64,000 nucleotides of DNA from Marinobacter litoralis (GTDB taxonomy: Bacteria; Pseudomonadota; Gammaproteobacteria; Pseudomonadales; Oleiphilaceae). The translations under genes and the position numbers were made by a program. The stretch spans positions 1-64,000 of the forward strand of contig NZ_QMDL01000001.1 of the NCBI RefSeq assembly GCF_003336705.1, written 5' to 3'. This document shows, in pieces, positions 43,274-52,045 of this stretch (within the stretch, counting starts at the first letter, position 1; every line of letters starts with the position of its first letter). A model generated the notes under the pieces. The model was not told the DNA's origin. It did no database searches and saw only the letters and a program-made list of their open reading frames with translations.

Positions 43274-44170
43274 TCAGTGGTTTCGTGTCACCACATAATC
43301 GGCCATAGCACGAAGCGGCTCCGCTTCTGCCCCAAATACGCCCAGCGCCCGCTGGGCCTGTTCCAGCAGGGTGGCAAGGTGCTCGCGAGCACCCTCAAGG
43401 CCAAGCAGTGCCGGGTAGGTCGGTTTCGCTTTGGCGGCATCGGAACCCTGGCGTTTGCCGATGATGGCTGTGTCACCTTCAATGTCCAGCAGATCATCTT
43501 GCACCTGAAAGGCCAGACCCAGTGCCCGGGCGTAGTTTGCCAGAGCGACTCTTTGCTCCTGACTGACGCCGGCTGAGGTTAGGGCGCCAAGATCAACGCT
43601 GGCTTCAATCAGTGCGCCGGTTTTGTGGCGGTGCATAGTTTCAAGTTGATCGAGGTTTAACTTAATACCGACGGACTCCAGATCAATGGCTTGGCCGCCA
43701 ACCATGCCGGCGTGGCCGCTGGCCTGAGCCAGTTTGGTGATCATCGCGATCCGCTGCGTATCGGATAAGCCCGGCGCACCCGCCAGCAAGCTGAAGGCCA
43801 GTGTTTGTAGTGCATCGCCGGCGAGAATGGCGCTGGCTTCGTCAAATGCTATGTGAGCTGTCGGTCGGCCTCGGCGCAGGTCATCGTCGTCCATGGCGGG
43901 CAGATCGTCATGCACCAGAGAGTAGGCGTGAATGAGTTCGAGTGCACAGGCCGGGACCAGTGCGACTTCCTCGTCGCAGCCGACGGCCCGCGCCGCGGCC
44001 AGGCAAAGAGCGGGGCGGATACGTTTACCGCCACCGAGCACGCTGTAGCGCATGGTTTCTTGCAGACGTTCAGACGCAGAATCCTGGCGGATACTGCGAT
44101 CAAGTTCAGCATCGATGCGTTGGCGGCACTGTTCAATGTAGTCAATCGCCAGAGCGGTGCGATCAGTCAT
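43274..44170 (-). CDS. ispA: Farnesyl diphosphate synthase
   Basis: Makes farnesyl diphosphate from IPP and DMAPP, the precursor of undecaprenyl phosphate and quinones. The 298-residue protein has YSLVHDDLPAMDDDDLRRGRPT (first Asp-rich motif, about residues 79-100) and FQVQDDLLDIEGD (second, about 217-229), with the KTGALIEASVDLGA segment between them. The presence of a two-residue insertion in the first motif (DDLPAMD) fits the bacterial short-chain type. Its start overlaps xseB's stop by one base. Confidence 0.96.
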   Translation of the reverse strand: MTDRTALAIDYIEQCRQRIDAELDRSIRQDSASERLQETMRYSVLGGGKRIRPALCLAAARAVGCDEEVALVPACALELIHAYSLVHDDLPAMDDDDLRRGRPTAHIAFDEASAILAGDALQTLAFSLLAGAPGLSDTQRIAMITKLAQASGHAGMVGGQAIDLESVGIKLNLDQLETMHRHKTGALIEASVDLGALTSAGVSQEQRVALANYARALGLAFQVQDDLLDIEGDTAIIGKRQGSDAAKAKPTYPALLGLEGAREHLATLLEQAQRALGVFGAEAEPLRAMADYVVTRNH

Positions 44171-44424
44171 CAGTGGGTATCATCCGGAGCGAAAGGGCGT
44201 GTTTCCAGGGAGCCATCACTGTTCTGAATCAGTTGCTCAACCCGCTGTTCGGCCGATTTCAGGGCGCTTTGGCACTCGCGAGTCAGCTTTATGCCACGCT
44301 CGAACGCCGCCAGGGACTGTTCCAAAGGCAGTTCGCCCTGCTCAAGATCCCGAACCAGCTTTTCAAGCTCGTCCAAAGATTTTTCAAAGTCGGCTATCGA
44401 TGTCTTGTCTTTGTCACCGGCCAT
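44170..44424 (-). CDS. xseB: Exodeoxyribonuclease VII small subunit
   Basis: Small subunit of the single-strand-specific exonuclease VII. From ATG 44424 the product is 84 residues, all helical, with the family pattern FEKSLDELEKLVRDLEQGE, then LPLEQSLAAFERGI and EQRVEQL. An upstream in-frame ATG at 44442 adds six residues. It is cotranscribed with ispA and dxs, but xseA is elsewhere. Confidence 0.95.
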   Translation of the reverse strand: MAGDKDKTSIADFEKSLDELEKLVRDLEQGELPLEQSLAAFERGIKLTRECQSALKSAEQRVEQLIQNSDGSLETRPFAPDDTH

Positions 44425-44481
44425 GGGCGTCCTCCGCTCCAATGTGTCAGGAAATGCGCGGATTATAACAGAGTCCCTGAG

Positions 44482-45255
44482 CTATCGCTGCCAGCGAAAC
44501 TCTCGCTTTTCGAGCTTCTGCGCGAAGGGGCCCCACGACTGCTCTGTTACCTGTATTTCGCCCAGAGTCGACAGCGTTACGATGGTGGTTGCGCGGGTGC
44601 CGTAGTGCTCGCCACTGATAAACGGCGACGAAAGGAAGCGTTCGGTATCCAACCCTACGCCAGTGTCTGGTAGCTGGTTGTCGGGGGCCGGTGTGGTGTC
44701 TTGTAGCACGGAAATCAGTTGGCTGTGCAGTGCGTCAGTATCAGCGCGAGCTGTGTCTATGGATTGGCCGACGGCCGTGCGCAGACGCAAAAGCTTGGGC
44801 CAGGGCGTTTGGAGTAGATGGTTGCTGAGACCGTAGATGCCCCTGAAAACCTGCCTTCCCGGGTGGGCATCCCGATTGCTGTAATACCAGCCGTTGTCGG
44901 GGGATAGCGAAACCAGATTAAAGCCTGAATAGCGCCCGGGATCCGAGGTTAGCGTGTCTTTCAATTCCGGATAGGGCAGGCTGAGTGCTTTCAGGGGCAA
45001 TTCACCTCGGCTGCAACGGCCTGCTTCCGGGCTGCCCTCGCGGACATTGGTGACTGCGGACACTCTGCCCTCAGGTGAGACGGCCAGCCAAGTGCCCCCG
45101 GATTCCAAATCGCGGCCCGCTAGAATTTCCAAGCCATTGTCGGTTGCCCACCAGTCCATTGTCGCAGTCGGGCGCCGGTAAAACTCGTCACGATTGGCGG
45201 CAACAACCAAGGGATATTGGCGGCTTTGGCCAAGGGAGAAAATGATGGTGCACAT
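44482..45255 (-). CDS. NRDE family protein (TANGO2 homolog)
   Basis: The 257-residue protein starts MCTIIF and has the family motif VVAANRDEFYRRPT (about residues 17-30), LAGRDLESGGTWLAV, SAVTNVREG and YGLSNHLLQTPWPKL. This is the TANGO2/NRDE fold, a relative of N-terminal-nucleophile hydrolases with a Cys at position 2. Bacterial and animal members have been linked to heme trafficking; function here is open. It is encoded on the minus strand next to xseB but with a ~55 bp gap, and is divergent from the TauE permease. Confidence 0.88.
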   Translation of the reverse strand: MCTIIFSLGQSRQYPLVVAANRDEFYRRPTATMDWWATDNGLEILAGRDLESGGTWLAVSPEGRVSAVTNVREGSPEAGRCSRGELPLKALSLPYPELKDTLTSDPGRYSGFNLVSLSPDNGWYYSNRDAHPGRQVFRGIYGLSNHLLQTPWPKLLRLRTAVGQSIDTARADTDALHSQLISVLQDTTPAPDNQLPDTGVGLDTERFLSSPFISGEHYGTRATTIVTLSTLGEIQVTEQSWGPFAQKLEKREFRWQR

Positions 45256-45336
45256 AGCAGGTAGTGATCCTCATGATCGGCGTGCAGCGCTTCGCAACAA
45301 TGCGTATCATACCAGCCTGAATACTTCCCCGGACCC

Positions 45337-46143
45337 ATGTTTATTATGACCCTGATTGGCGTACTTGTTCTGTACCTGTTGCTGGGTGCACTTGCTGGCA
45401 CTATGGCTGGCCTGTTTGGTATTGGCGGCGGTCTGGTGATCGTGCCTGTGCTGATCTTCAGTTTCAACTTTATGGGATTCAGCCCGGAGATTGCCGCGCA
45501 TTTGGCGATTGGCACCTCGCTGGCGACCATTTTGTTTACCTCAATCAGTTCCATTCGTACCCATCACCAGCATGGAGCGGTGCGCTGGGATCTTTTCCGC
45601 CCTATGACGGTCGGAATCATTGCGGGTGCACTGTTGGGCGCTTGGACAGCTGCGATGTTGAGCGGGCCGTTACTTGAAACGATCATTGGCGTGTTCGCTA
45701 TTCTGGTGGCTCTGAAGATGATTCTGGAAGTGAATCCGAAGCCGGGGCGGGACGTACCGGGCACGGCCGGATTGGGCGTAGCTGGTGGTTTCATCGGCTG
45801 GGCTTCCGCGATTTTTGGTATTGGTGGGGGCACAATTTCGGTGCCTTACCTGACCTGGTCCAACGTGCGTATGCAGCAGGCGGTTGCAACGTCTGCCGCT
45901 TGCGGTTTTCCGATAGCTCTGGCGGGAGCGGTCGGGAATATCTGGACCGGATGGCAGCATCCTGAGTTGCCGGAAATGAGTTTCGGCTTTATTTACTTGC
46001 CCGCGCTCATTGGTATTGTTGCTACCAGTGTGATTTTTGCCCGCTTAGGGGCCAAATTGGCACACCGCCTTGATGGTCGCCTGCTGAAACGTATATTTGC
46101 CATTGTGCTGATTATCGTCGGCCTACGATTCCTGCTGAGCTAA
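45337..46143 (+). CDS. TauE/SafE family sulfite/anion exporter permease
   Basis: Polytopic inner-membrane protein of the DUF81 family, which includes sulfite and sulfoacetate exporters. The 268-residue protein has about eight hydrophobic segments in two repeats, each with a glycine-rich loop: [16 protein letters not shown] (about residues 25-40) and [16 protein letters not shown] (about 157-172). No adjacent sulfur-metabolism genes are seen, so substrate is unknown. lgt follows 10 bp later and may be cotranscribed. Confidence 0.88.
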   Translation: MFIMTLIGVLVLYLLLGALAGTMAGLFGIGGGLVIVPVLIFSFNFMGFSPEIAAHLAIGTSLATILFTSISSIRTHHQHGAVRWDLFRPMTVGIIAGALLGAWTAAMLSGPLLETIIGVFAILVALKMILEVNPKPGRDVPGTAGLGVAGGFIGWASAIFGIGGGTISVPYLTWSNVRMQQAVATSAACGFPIALAGAVGNIWTGWQHPELPEMSFGFIYLPALIGIVATSVIFARLGAKLAHRLDGRLLKRIFAIVLIIVGLRFLLS

Positions 46144-46153
46144 GAGTCTTTCC

Positions 46154-46942
46154 ATGTTGCAATACCCACAGATTGATCCGGTCGCAATCGCGATCGGCCC
46201 CCTCAAAATTCATTGGTATGGCCTGACCTATCTGGTTGGCTTTGCGGCAGCTTGGTGGTTGGGCAATATCCGCAGCCGGAAGCCTTGGTCGCCGCTCAAA
46301 GAAGAACAAGTGGGTGACCTGATTTTCTATATGGCCCTCGGGGTCATTCTCGGCGGCCGTTTTGGCTATGTGGTGTTTTATAACTTCGATGCCTTCGTGG
46401 CGGACCCGCTCTGGTTGTTGCGTGTCTGGGAAGGCGGAATGGCGTTCCACGGTGGCTTGCTGGGTGTCATGGTCGCCATGGTGTGGTTTGGCCGCAAAAC
46501 CGGTGCCGGGTTCTGGAAAATCGCCGATTTCGTGGCTCCGCTGGTGCCAGTGGGGTTAGGCGCAGGCCGTGTCGGTAATTTCATTAATGGCGAGCTTTGG
46601 GGCAAACCCACTGACTTGCCTTGGGGCATGGTATTCCCGCAGGCGCAAGACGCGCTGGCCCGGCATCCGTCTCAGTTGTATCAGGTCGCGTTGGAAGGCG
46701 TGGCACTGTTTGTCATTCTTTGGTGGTTCTCGGCGAAAGAGCGGCCGAAAATGGCGGTCTCGGGTCTGTTTTTGCTGTGTTACGGCGTGTTCCGTTTTCT
46801 GGTCGAGTTTGTCCGCCTACCAGACGCGCATCTGGGTTACCTCGCCTTTGATTGGGTCACTATGGGGCAGGTATTGTCGTTGCCCATGATCATCGCCGGC
46901 GCTGCCTTGATTGCCATTGCTTATCGGAGAGAAAAATCATGA
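46154..46942 (+). CDS. lgt: Prolipoprotein diacylglyceryl transferase
   Basis: Transfers diacylglycerol from phosphatidylglycerol to the lipobox Cys of prolipoproteins, such as the LpoA encoded here. The 262-residue protein has seven membrane helices. Segments are [33 protein letters not shown], the Lgt signature [17 protein letters not shown] (about residues 134-150) and [15 protein letters not shown]. The end overlaps thyA by 4 bp; lgt-thyA is a common gammaproteobacterial pair. Confidence 0.97.
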   Translation: MLQYPQIDPVAIAIGPLKIHWYGLTYLVGFAAAWWLGNIRSRKPWSPLKEEQVGDLIFYMALGVILGGRFGYVVFYNFDAFVADPLWLLRVWEGGMAFHGGLLGVMVAMVWFGRKTGAGFWKIADFVAPLVPVGLGAGRVGNFINGELWGKPTDLPWGMVFPQAQDALARHPSQLYQVALEGVALFVILWWFSAKERPKMAVSGLFLLCYGVFRFLVEFVRLPDAHLGYLAFDWVTMGQVLSLPMIIAGAALIAIAYRREKS

Positions 46943-47778
46943 AAGCTTACCTCGACCTGATGCAAGACGTGGTTGATAACGGATTCGATAAGGGTGATCG
47001 CACCGGCGTGGGAACTCGTTCGGTGTTTGGCCGGCAGATCCGTTTCAATCTGCAGGAAGGCTTTCCGTTAGTGACCACCAAGAAAGTGCACCTGCGCAGT
47101 ATCATTTACGAGTTGTTGTGGTTCCTGAAAGGCTCCACAGACAACAACTGGCTGAAAGAGCGCAAGGTATCCATCTGGAACGAGTGGGCGCTGGAGAATG
47201 GCGATCTGGGCCCTATCTACGGTAAGCAGTGGCGTAGCTGGCAGTGTCACGATGGCGGTGTGATTGATCAGATCAGCGAAGTGATCGATCAGATTCGAAA
47301 CAAGCCAAACTCCCGGCGTTTGATTGTTTCAGCCTGGAATCCGGCTGAGTTGCCTGATGAGTCTATTGGTCCGCAGGATAACGTGCGGGAAGGGCGTATG
47401 GCGTTGGCGCCGTGCCACTGTTTGTTCCAGTTTTATGTGGTGGACGGCAAGCTTTCTTGTCAGCTTTATCAGCGCAGTGCGGATTTGTTCCTGGGGGTGC
47501 CGTTTAACATTGCGTCTTATGCGTTGCTGACGCATATGATTGCTCAACAGTGTGATCTGGATGTGGGTGAGTTTGTTCATACGTTTGGCGATTGTCATTT
47601 GTATCAGAATCACCTGACCGACGACATTGTGTTTGAGCAGTTGAAGCGTGAGCCAAGGTCTTTGCCGAAGCTGGTGATCAAGCGTAAGCCTGATTCGATT
47701 TTTGATTACGAGTTGGAAGATTTCGAGTTTGAGGGCTATGACCCTTATCCGGGCATTAAGGCGCCTATCGCTATTTGA
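46939..47778 (+). CDS. thyA: Thymidylate synthase
   Basis: Makes dTMP from dUMP with methylene-tetrahydrofolate. From ATG 46939, with GGAGAG upstream in lgt, the product is 279 residues. It has [43 protein letters not shown], the catalytic-Cys motif [33 protein letters not shown] and [12 protein letters not shown]. It is longer than E. coli ThyA (264). An open frame starting at 46852 within lgt is out of use. folA lies downstream, so both folate-cycle genes are together. Confidence 0.97.
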   Translation: MKAYLDLMQDVVDNGFDKGDRTGVGTRSVFGRQIRFNLQEGFPLVTTKKVHLRSIIYELLWFLKGSTDNNWLKERKVSIWNEWALENGDLGPIYGKQWRSWQCHDGGVIDQISEVIDQIRNKPNSRRLIVSAWNPAELPDESIGPQDNVREGRMALAPCHCLFQFYVVDGKLSCQLYQRSADLFLGVPFNIASYALLTHMIAQQCDLDVGEFVHTFGDCHLYQNHLTDDIVFEQLKREPRSLPKLVIKRKPDSIFDYELEDFEFEGYDPYPGIKAPIAI

Positions 47779-47924
47779 CCTTTATCGTGGACTTGGATGG
47801 TGGCGGATAAGCGGGGCAAGCCCTCCAAAAAACTGCTCCTTCGCCACATGGATGTGCTCGAGCGTGTTTTGAAAAGCACACCCCGCCCTTTGCTAACTCC
47901 AAATTCAAATGGGGATTAGACGAA
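47779..47924 (+). other. Structured thyA-folA intergenic region
   Basis: 146 bases with several inverted pairs: GTGGCG (47800-47805)/CGCCAC (47842-47847), GCGGGG (47811-47816)/CCCCGC (47881-47886) and GTGCT (47854-47858)/AGCAC (47875-47879), the last two nested. No strong promoter was seen. A 23-codon open frame (47848-47919) lies here. GGGGA at 47911-47915 is the folA Shine-Dalgarno. It could be a folded leader, or a dispersed intergenic repeat, which I cannot check. Confidence 0.4.
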
Positions 47925-48440
47925 ATGAGAAAAGCACTAATCGTAGCCATGGCCCGAAACCGGGTTATCGGTCGCAACAATGCGCTGCCTTGGTATTTGC
48001 CAGGGGATTTGCGTTATTTCAAAGAAGCTACCATGGGTAAGCCCATTATCATGGGGCGGAAAACCTGGGATTCCATTGGTCGGCCATTGCCGGGGCGGAT
48101 GAACGTGGTTATTTCCCGAAACCCGGAGTGGGAAGCTCCAGCGGGTACAGTAGCGGCGACTTCATTGGATGCAGCATTGGTGAAGGCCGAGGCTCAGGCT
48201 GAGTTGGATGGTGGTGAAGAGGTGATGATTATTGGCGGTGGGCAGATCTACGCAGAAGCCCTGCCAATGGTCGATCGGATCTATATCACGCAGGTACACG
48301 CCGAGGTTGACGGGGATGCCTACTTTCCGGAAGTGAACTGGGATGAGTGGGAAGAGATCGGACGCGAAGATTTCTCCGCGTCTGATAATAATCCTTACGA
48401 CTACAGCTTTGTAGTCTATCAGCGCAACCGGTCAAGCTGA
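47925..48440 (+). CDS. folA: Dihydrofolate reductase
   Basis: Regenerates tetrahydrofolate with NADPH. The 171-residue protein has NRVIGRNNALPWYLPGDLRYF (about residues 11-31, with the Trp and active-site Asp), PIIMGRKTWDSIGRPLPGR, VVISRNP and EVMIIGGGQIYAEALP. These are normal for chromosomal DHFR. The last codons lie in a perfect inverted repeat. Follows thyA. Confidence 0.97.
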   Translation: MRKALIVAMARNRVIGRNNALPWYLPGDLRYFKEATMGKPIIMGRKTWDSIGRPLPGRMNVVISRNPEWEAPAGTVAATSLDAALVKAEAQAELDGGEEVMIIGGGQIYAEALPMVDRIYITQVHAEVDGDAYFPEVNWDEWEEIGREDFSASDNNPYDYSFVVYQRNRSS

Positions 48441-48446
48441 CCGGTT
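48426..48446. repeat. Perfect 9-bp hairpin over the folA stop codon
   Basis: AACCGGTCA and TGACCGGTT with an AGC loop, spanning the folA stop (48438-48440) between convergent folA and the helicase gene. There is no T-run, so it is not a standard intrinsic terminator but could protect or end both transcripts. Confidence 0.6.
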
Positions 48447-48458
48447 ACGCCAACTGGC

Positions 48459-49982
48459 TTATGAGCGCGGAGCGCGCTTAGGGCCAGGTTTCCCGCCGGG
48501 CTTGCCGCCGCCGGGACGACCTCTACCGCCGTCTTTGCGAGGGCCGCCTGGTTTGCCATCCTTGCGGAAGCTCTTGTTCGGGCCGCCTTTGCGGAAGTTG
48601 CCTTTACCGGAAGGGCCACCTCTGCGACGTGGCGGAGCAGATGAAACTTCAGGCAGTGCTTCAGGCTGCTCAAGTGGCAGTGAATCAGGCTGAGAGGCTT
48701 CCATCCAGCAGGCCAGAGCGCCGGCTACTGCGGTGATGTCCATGTCGTTGCGTTCGGCGATTTCGTCCAGCAAAGCAATGGCTTTGGCGGCACGGGGATC
48801 GTCAGTGAAGCCCAGTAACTGTGCTTCAAACTGCTCGACACGCATTTGCTGCAGCGCAGCGGGTGAGGGCAGTTGGTAAGGTTCCATGGGCGAGTTGGTG
48901 GCGCGCTCAAGAGTACGCAACCAGCTACGCTCCCGTGGGGTTACCAGCAAAATGGCTTTACCGGTACGGCCAGCACGGCCAGTACGGCCTACACGGTGGA
49001 TGTAAGCTTCAGTGTCGTAGGGCACGTCGTAGTTGATCACGTGGGTGATTCTGGGAACGTCCAGACCACGAGCCGCTACGTCGGTGGCAATGATGATGTC
49101 TTTCTTGCCACGCTTCAGATCTTCAACGGTTTGCTCACGCTGACGCTGGTTCAAATCGCCGCTCAACGGCGCAACGGCGTGGCCACGGGCTGACAGTTTT
49201 TCTGCGAGCAGTGTGGTTTCTGCTTTGGTGCGAACAAAGATGATCGAAGCGTCGAATGGCTCCACTTCCAGAATGCGGGTCAGAGCATCGAGCTTACGTT
49301 CGGCGTAAACCGGCAATACAAACTGGGCAATACGCTCAACGGTGCGGGTTTCGCTCTCAATGCGAACTTCCGTGGCGTTCTTCAGGTATGTCTGGGCAAC
49401 TTTCTTGATCTGCGGCGGCATGGTGGCCGAGAACAGAGCACGCTGACAGTTCGGCGGTGTTTTGGACAGGATCGCCTCAACATCGTCGATAAAGCCCATA
49501 CGAAGCATTTCGTCGGCTTCATCAAGAACCAGAGCTTTCAGATTTTCCAGTCTCAGGGTGCCTTTACGCAGGTGGTCCAGCATTCGGCCGGGCGTACCAA
49601 CGATCACTTGAGCGCCGCGCTTCAAGCCGCGAATCTGCGGGGCGAAGTCCTGGCCGCCGTAGATCGGAAGAACGTGGAATTGCTTGAATTTACTGGCGTA
49701 GGTTGTAAAGGCTTCAGCGACCTGGATAGCCAGTTCCCGGGTAGGGGCCAGCACCAGGATCTGGGGCTGGGCAATGTTCGGGTCAATGCGGCTCAGCAAA
49801 GGTAGGGCAAACGCCGCAGTTTTCCCGGTGCCGGTCTGGGCGACACCTAACAAATGGTTGCCGGCCAACAGGGCGGGAATGGATTGCGCCTGGATGGGCG
49901 ATGGTGTTTCGTAGCCAACGGCGGATACGGCTTCCAGGACGGCTGGGTCCAGCCCCAGTTCGGCAAAAGACAATTCTGACAT
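48459..49982 (-). CDS. DEAD-box ATP-dependent RNA helicase, DeaD/CsdA-like
   Basis: RNA helicase. From ATG 49982 it is 507 residues. Motifs: Q motif near residue 27, Walker A AQTGTGKT (about residues 48-55), DEADEMLRMGF, SAT, IIFVRTKAET, ATDVAARGLDVPRI and HRVGRTGRAGRTG. DEADEMLRMGF is typical of DeaD/CsdA. It lacks an evident C-terminal DbpA RRM and instead ends in a Gly/Pro/Lys/Arg-rich tail from about residue 440 (RPGGGKPGGKPGPKR), probably RNA-binding. Cold-shock or ribosome assembly roles are known for relatives. The open frame to 50024 adds a non-family N-terminus. The exact subfamily is uncertain. Confidence 0.92.
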   Translation of the reverse strand: MSELSFAELGLDPAVLEAVSAVGYETPSPIQAQSIPALLAGNHLLGVAQTGTGKTAAFALPLLSRIDPNIAQPQILVLAPTRELAIQVAEAFTTYASKFKQFHVLPIYGGQDFAPQIRGLKRGAQVIVGTPGRMLDHLRKGTLRLENLKALVLDEADEMLRMGFIDDVEAILSKTPPNCQRALFSATMPPQIKKVAQTYLKNATEVRIESETRTVERIAQFVLPVYAERKLDALTRILEVEPFDASIIFVRTKAETTLLAEKLSARGHAVAPLSGDLNQRQREQTVEDLKRGKKDIIIATDVAARGLDVPRITHVINYDVPYDTEAYIHRVGRTGRAGRTGKAILLVTPRERSWLRTLERATNSPMEPYQLPSPAALQQMRVEQFEAQLLGFTDDPRAAKAIALLDEIAERNDMDITAVAGALACWMEASQPDSLPLEQPEALPEVSSAPPRRRGGPSGKGNFRKGGPNKSFRKDGKPGGPRKDGGRGRPGGGKPGGKPGPKRAPRS

Positions 49983-50177
49983 GAATGTACTCGGTATTCG
50001 GAGGATATGACATTGCAAACGCAATGCATGATTTTCGAGGATTATAGTCGTTTTGTGGCGCTATTGACATATTTTATGCGGTAGGTCAGGTAGGTAGTTG
50101 CCGGGGCAGCCGTCTTGCCAGCTGTTAGGAACTTGGGCAATCTCTGATGTTTGCAGGCTAACGGTGGGAGAAAAAGT

Positions 50178-50966
50178 ATGAGAATTGATGAGCTTTTAGA
50201 GGGCGTACGCCAAGGCCTGGCGGTGGTGATACCCGCGAGTTGGGGGCAAGGGAGAGCGAGTTTTGGTGGTGTGGTTGCAGCGCTAACCTACGAAGTGGTG
50301 GCTTCCAGGGTGGCTCCCGGGCGGCCTGTTCGTGCCATGCAGGTTTCTTTCGTTGGGCCGGTGGAAGCGGATGTTCCTGCGGTTTTCGAGGTGGAGGTTC
50401 TTCGTGAAGGAAAAGCAGCCTCACAGGTAACCGGGCGTATTGTTCAGAATGGCGAGCCTCGTTTGGTTTGTTTGGCGAGTTTTGGTGGTGATCGCGATTC
50501 CGCTGTTCAGGTGACTCCTATAGAGGGGCCCGTTGCCAAACCTGTTGAGGAGTGTCCGGAGCTTCCTTACATCAAGGGCGTAACTCCGGAATTTACTCAG
50601 CATATTGAAATGCGCTGGGCGTTTGGGAATATGCCGTTTTCCGGTAAAGGTGGGCGCGAGATGGGCGGCTGGATGCAGTTCCGGGAAGCGCCGGATGCTA
50701 TGACGGATGCCCACATTATTGCTTTGGCGGACGCATGGCCGCCCGCTATCTTGCCGTACTTGAAAGGGCCGGCTCCGGCGAGCTCATTGAGCTGGAATCT
50801 TGAAATTATTCATCCAAGGCCTGTGATCGCCCCCGGCGACTGGTTGTTATACCGGGCTACGGTTGATCAAGCGGGGTCAGGCTATGGGCATACCCATGCG
50901 GGTATTTGGACCGCTAGCGGAGAGTTGGTAGCTTTAAGCCGGCAAGCGGTTACCGTTTTTGGTTGA
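50178..50966 (+). CDS. Acyl-CoA thioesterase-like double hot-dog protein
   Basis: From ATG 50178, with GGGAG at 7 bp, the product is 262 residues. It resembles TesB-type thioesterases: an N-terminal hot-dog half (QGRASFGGVVAALTYEVVAS, then RPVRAMQVSFVGPVEAD) and a C-terminal half with ADAWPPAILPYLKGPAPASSLSWNLEIIHP. The likely substrate is an acyl-CoA, but no pathway genes are near. The start at 50151 in the longer frame is not used because it lacks a Shine-Dalgarno. It is convergent with the dehalogenase-like gene. Confidence 0.8.
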   Translation: MRIDELLEGVRQGLAVVIPASWGQGRASFGGVVAALTYEVVASRVAPGRPVRAMQVSFVGPVEADVPAVFEVEVLREGKAASQVTGRIVQNGEPRLVCLASFGGDRDSAVQVTPIEGPVAKPVEECPELPYIKGVTPEFTQHIEMRWAFGNMPFSGKGGREMGGWMQFREAPDAMTDAHIIALADAWPPAILPYLKGPAPASSLSWNLEIIHPRPVIAPGDWLLYRATVDQAGSGYGHTHAGIWTASGELVALSRQAVTVFG

Positions 50967-50972
50967 AGAGTA

Positions 50973-50996
50973 GATGGCTGCGTTCAGGCAGCCATC
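50973..50996. repeat. Perfect 9-bp hairpin between convergent genes
   Basis: GATGGCTGC (50973-50981) and GCAGCCATC (50988-50996) with a 6-base loop, overlapping the stop of the dehalogenase-like gene. No T-run on either side; perhaps a bidirectional terminator or mRNA 3' stabiliser. Confidence 0.55.
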
Positions 50997-51883
50997 TCGT
51001 GTTTCAATGCATCAATAATGACTCTGGCAAACGAGCTTGGCGAGTCTTCCTGCAGGAAGTGCCCGCCCGGGAGAGTCATGTGCGGTTGCCCATGCGCGCC
51101 GGGTATGCGGCGCTGCATTTGGCGATCAACTCCGCGGGTGATGGGGTCGCCGCTGCTGAAGCAAGTGATGAAGGGTTTGCGCCACTTTTCGAGCTTGCGC
51201 CAGGCTTCGCGATTCGCTGCGCCGGATACATCGGCATGTGATGTAGGGATCAGCGCAGGGAAGGCTCTGGCGCCGCCTTTGTATTCGTCCCGTGGAAATG
51301 GCGCTTCGTAAGCGGCTAATTCCCGCTTCGTCAGTGTTCTTTCGGTGCCGAGTTGTACCATTTTACTGACCGGAAACCAGGGACTGTGGCTGGCAAAGGC
51401 TTTCCAGACTTTAAACGTTGTCGAAACCCGGGTGTCGCCGGTAGGCAGCATGCCGTTTCCAACAATGATGCGGTTGAACCGGTCCGGATTATCGGTCGCC
51501 AATCGTAACCCGAGCAACGATCCCCAGTTTTGACAAACCAGCGTGGCTCCCCGGATGTCTAGGGCTTCCAGCCAATGGGACAGCCAGCGTAGATGGTTGT
51601 CGTAGGAATAATCGCTGAGCGATGCGGGCTTGTCGGATTTTCCAAAACCGATCAAATCGGGTGCCAGTACTCGGTGGCCGGCCGCGGCAACAATCGGGAT
51701 CATGTGCCGGTAAAGGTACGACCACGTGGGCTCGCCGTGCAACATGATCACGGGAGCTCCGTTAGCGGGACCCTCTTCCACGAAATGCATTCGCAGGCCG
51801 GGTTCGACCTCTTGGTAATTTGGAAGAAACGGGTAATCCGGTAGGCCTTCGAAGCGGGCTTCGTCGGTTCTCAGGATACGCAT
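50984..51883 (-). CDS. Haloalkane dehalogenase-like alpha/beta hydrolase, nucleophile Asp replaced by Asn
   Basis: From ATG 51883 the product is 299 residues and aligns by eye along most of its length with the DhlA type (HLD-I). Shared are EARFEGLPDYPFLPNY near the start, the oxyanion HGEPTWSYLYR (about residues 49-59), GFGKSDKPASLSDYSY and the elbow LVCQNWGS. In DhlA the elbow is VVQDWGG, where Asp is the nucleophile; here it is Asn119 (codon AAC at 51527-51529). The catalytic His275 (GGHFLQED) and a fitting acid Asp246 remain. Dehalogenase activity as such is doubtful. Longer in-frame starts to 52018 lack Shine-Dalgarno sequences. Confidence 0.85.
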   Translation of the reverse strand: MRILRTDEARFEGLPDYPFLPNYQEVEPGLRMHFVEEGPANGAPVIMLHGEPTWSYLYRHMIPIVAAAGHRVLAPDLIGFGKSDKPASLSDYSYDNHLRWLSHWLEALDIRGATLVCQNWGSLLGLRLATDNPDRFNRIIVGNGMLPTGDTRVSTTFKVWKAFASHSPWFPVSKMVQLGTERTLTKRELAAYEAPFPRDEYKGGARAFPALIPTSHADVSGAANREAWRKLEKWRKPFITCFSSGDPITRGVDRQMQRRIPGAHGQPHMTLPGGHFLQEDSPSSFARVIIDALKHEMAA

Positions 51884-52045
51884 GCCATCGACTGTCCTAA
51901 CTGATTGGGTGCGCGATTGCCGGTCGACAATCTTAGGTATCCAGAATAGAACAGATGGCACGTTTGTTTGTTTGAGTTGCGTAACAGAGCGTTGTCGGTT
52001 TGAATCCGAGCTTGTCATATTGCGCTTTTTTAGCGAAAAAGGCTG

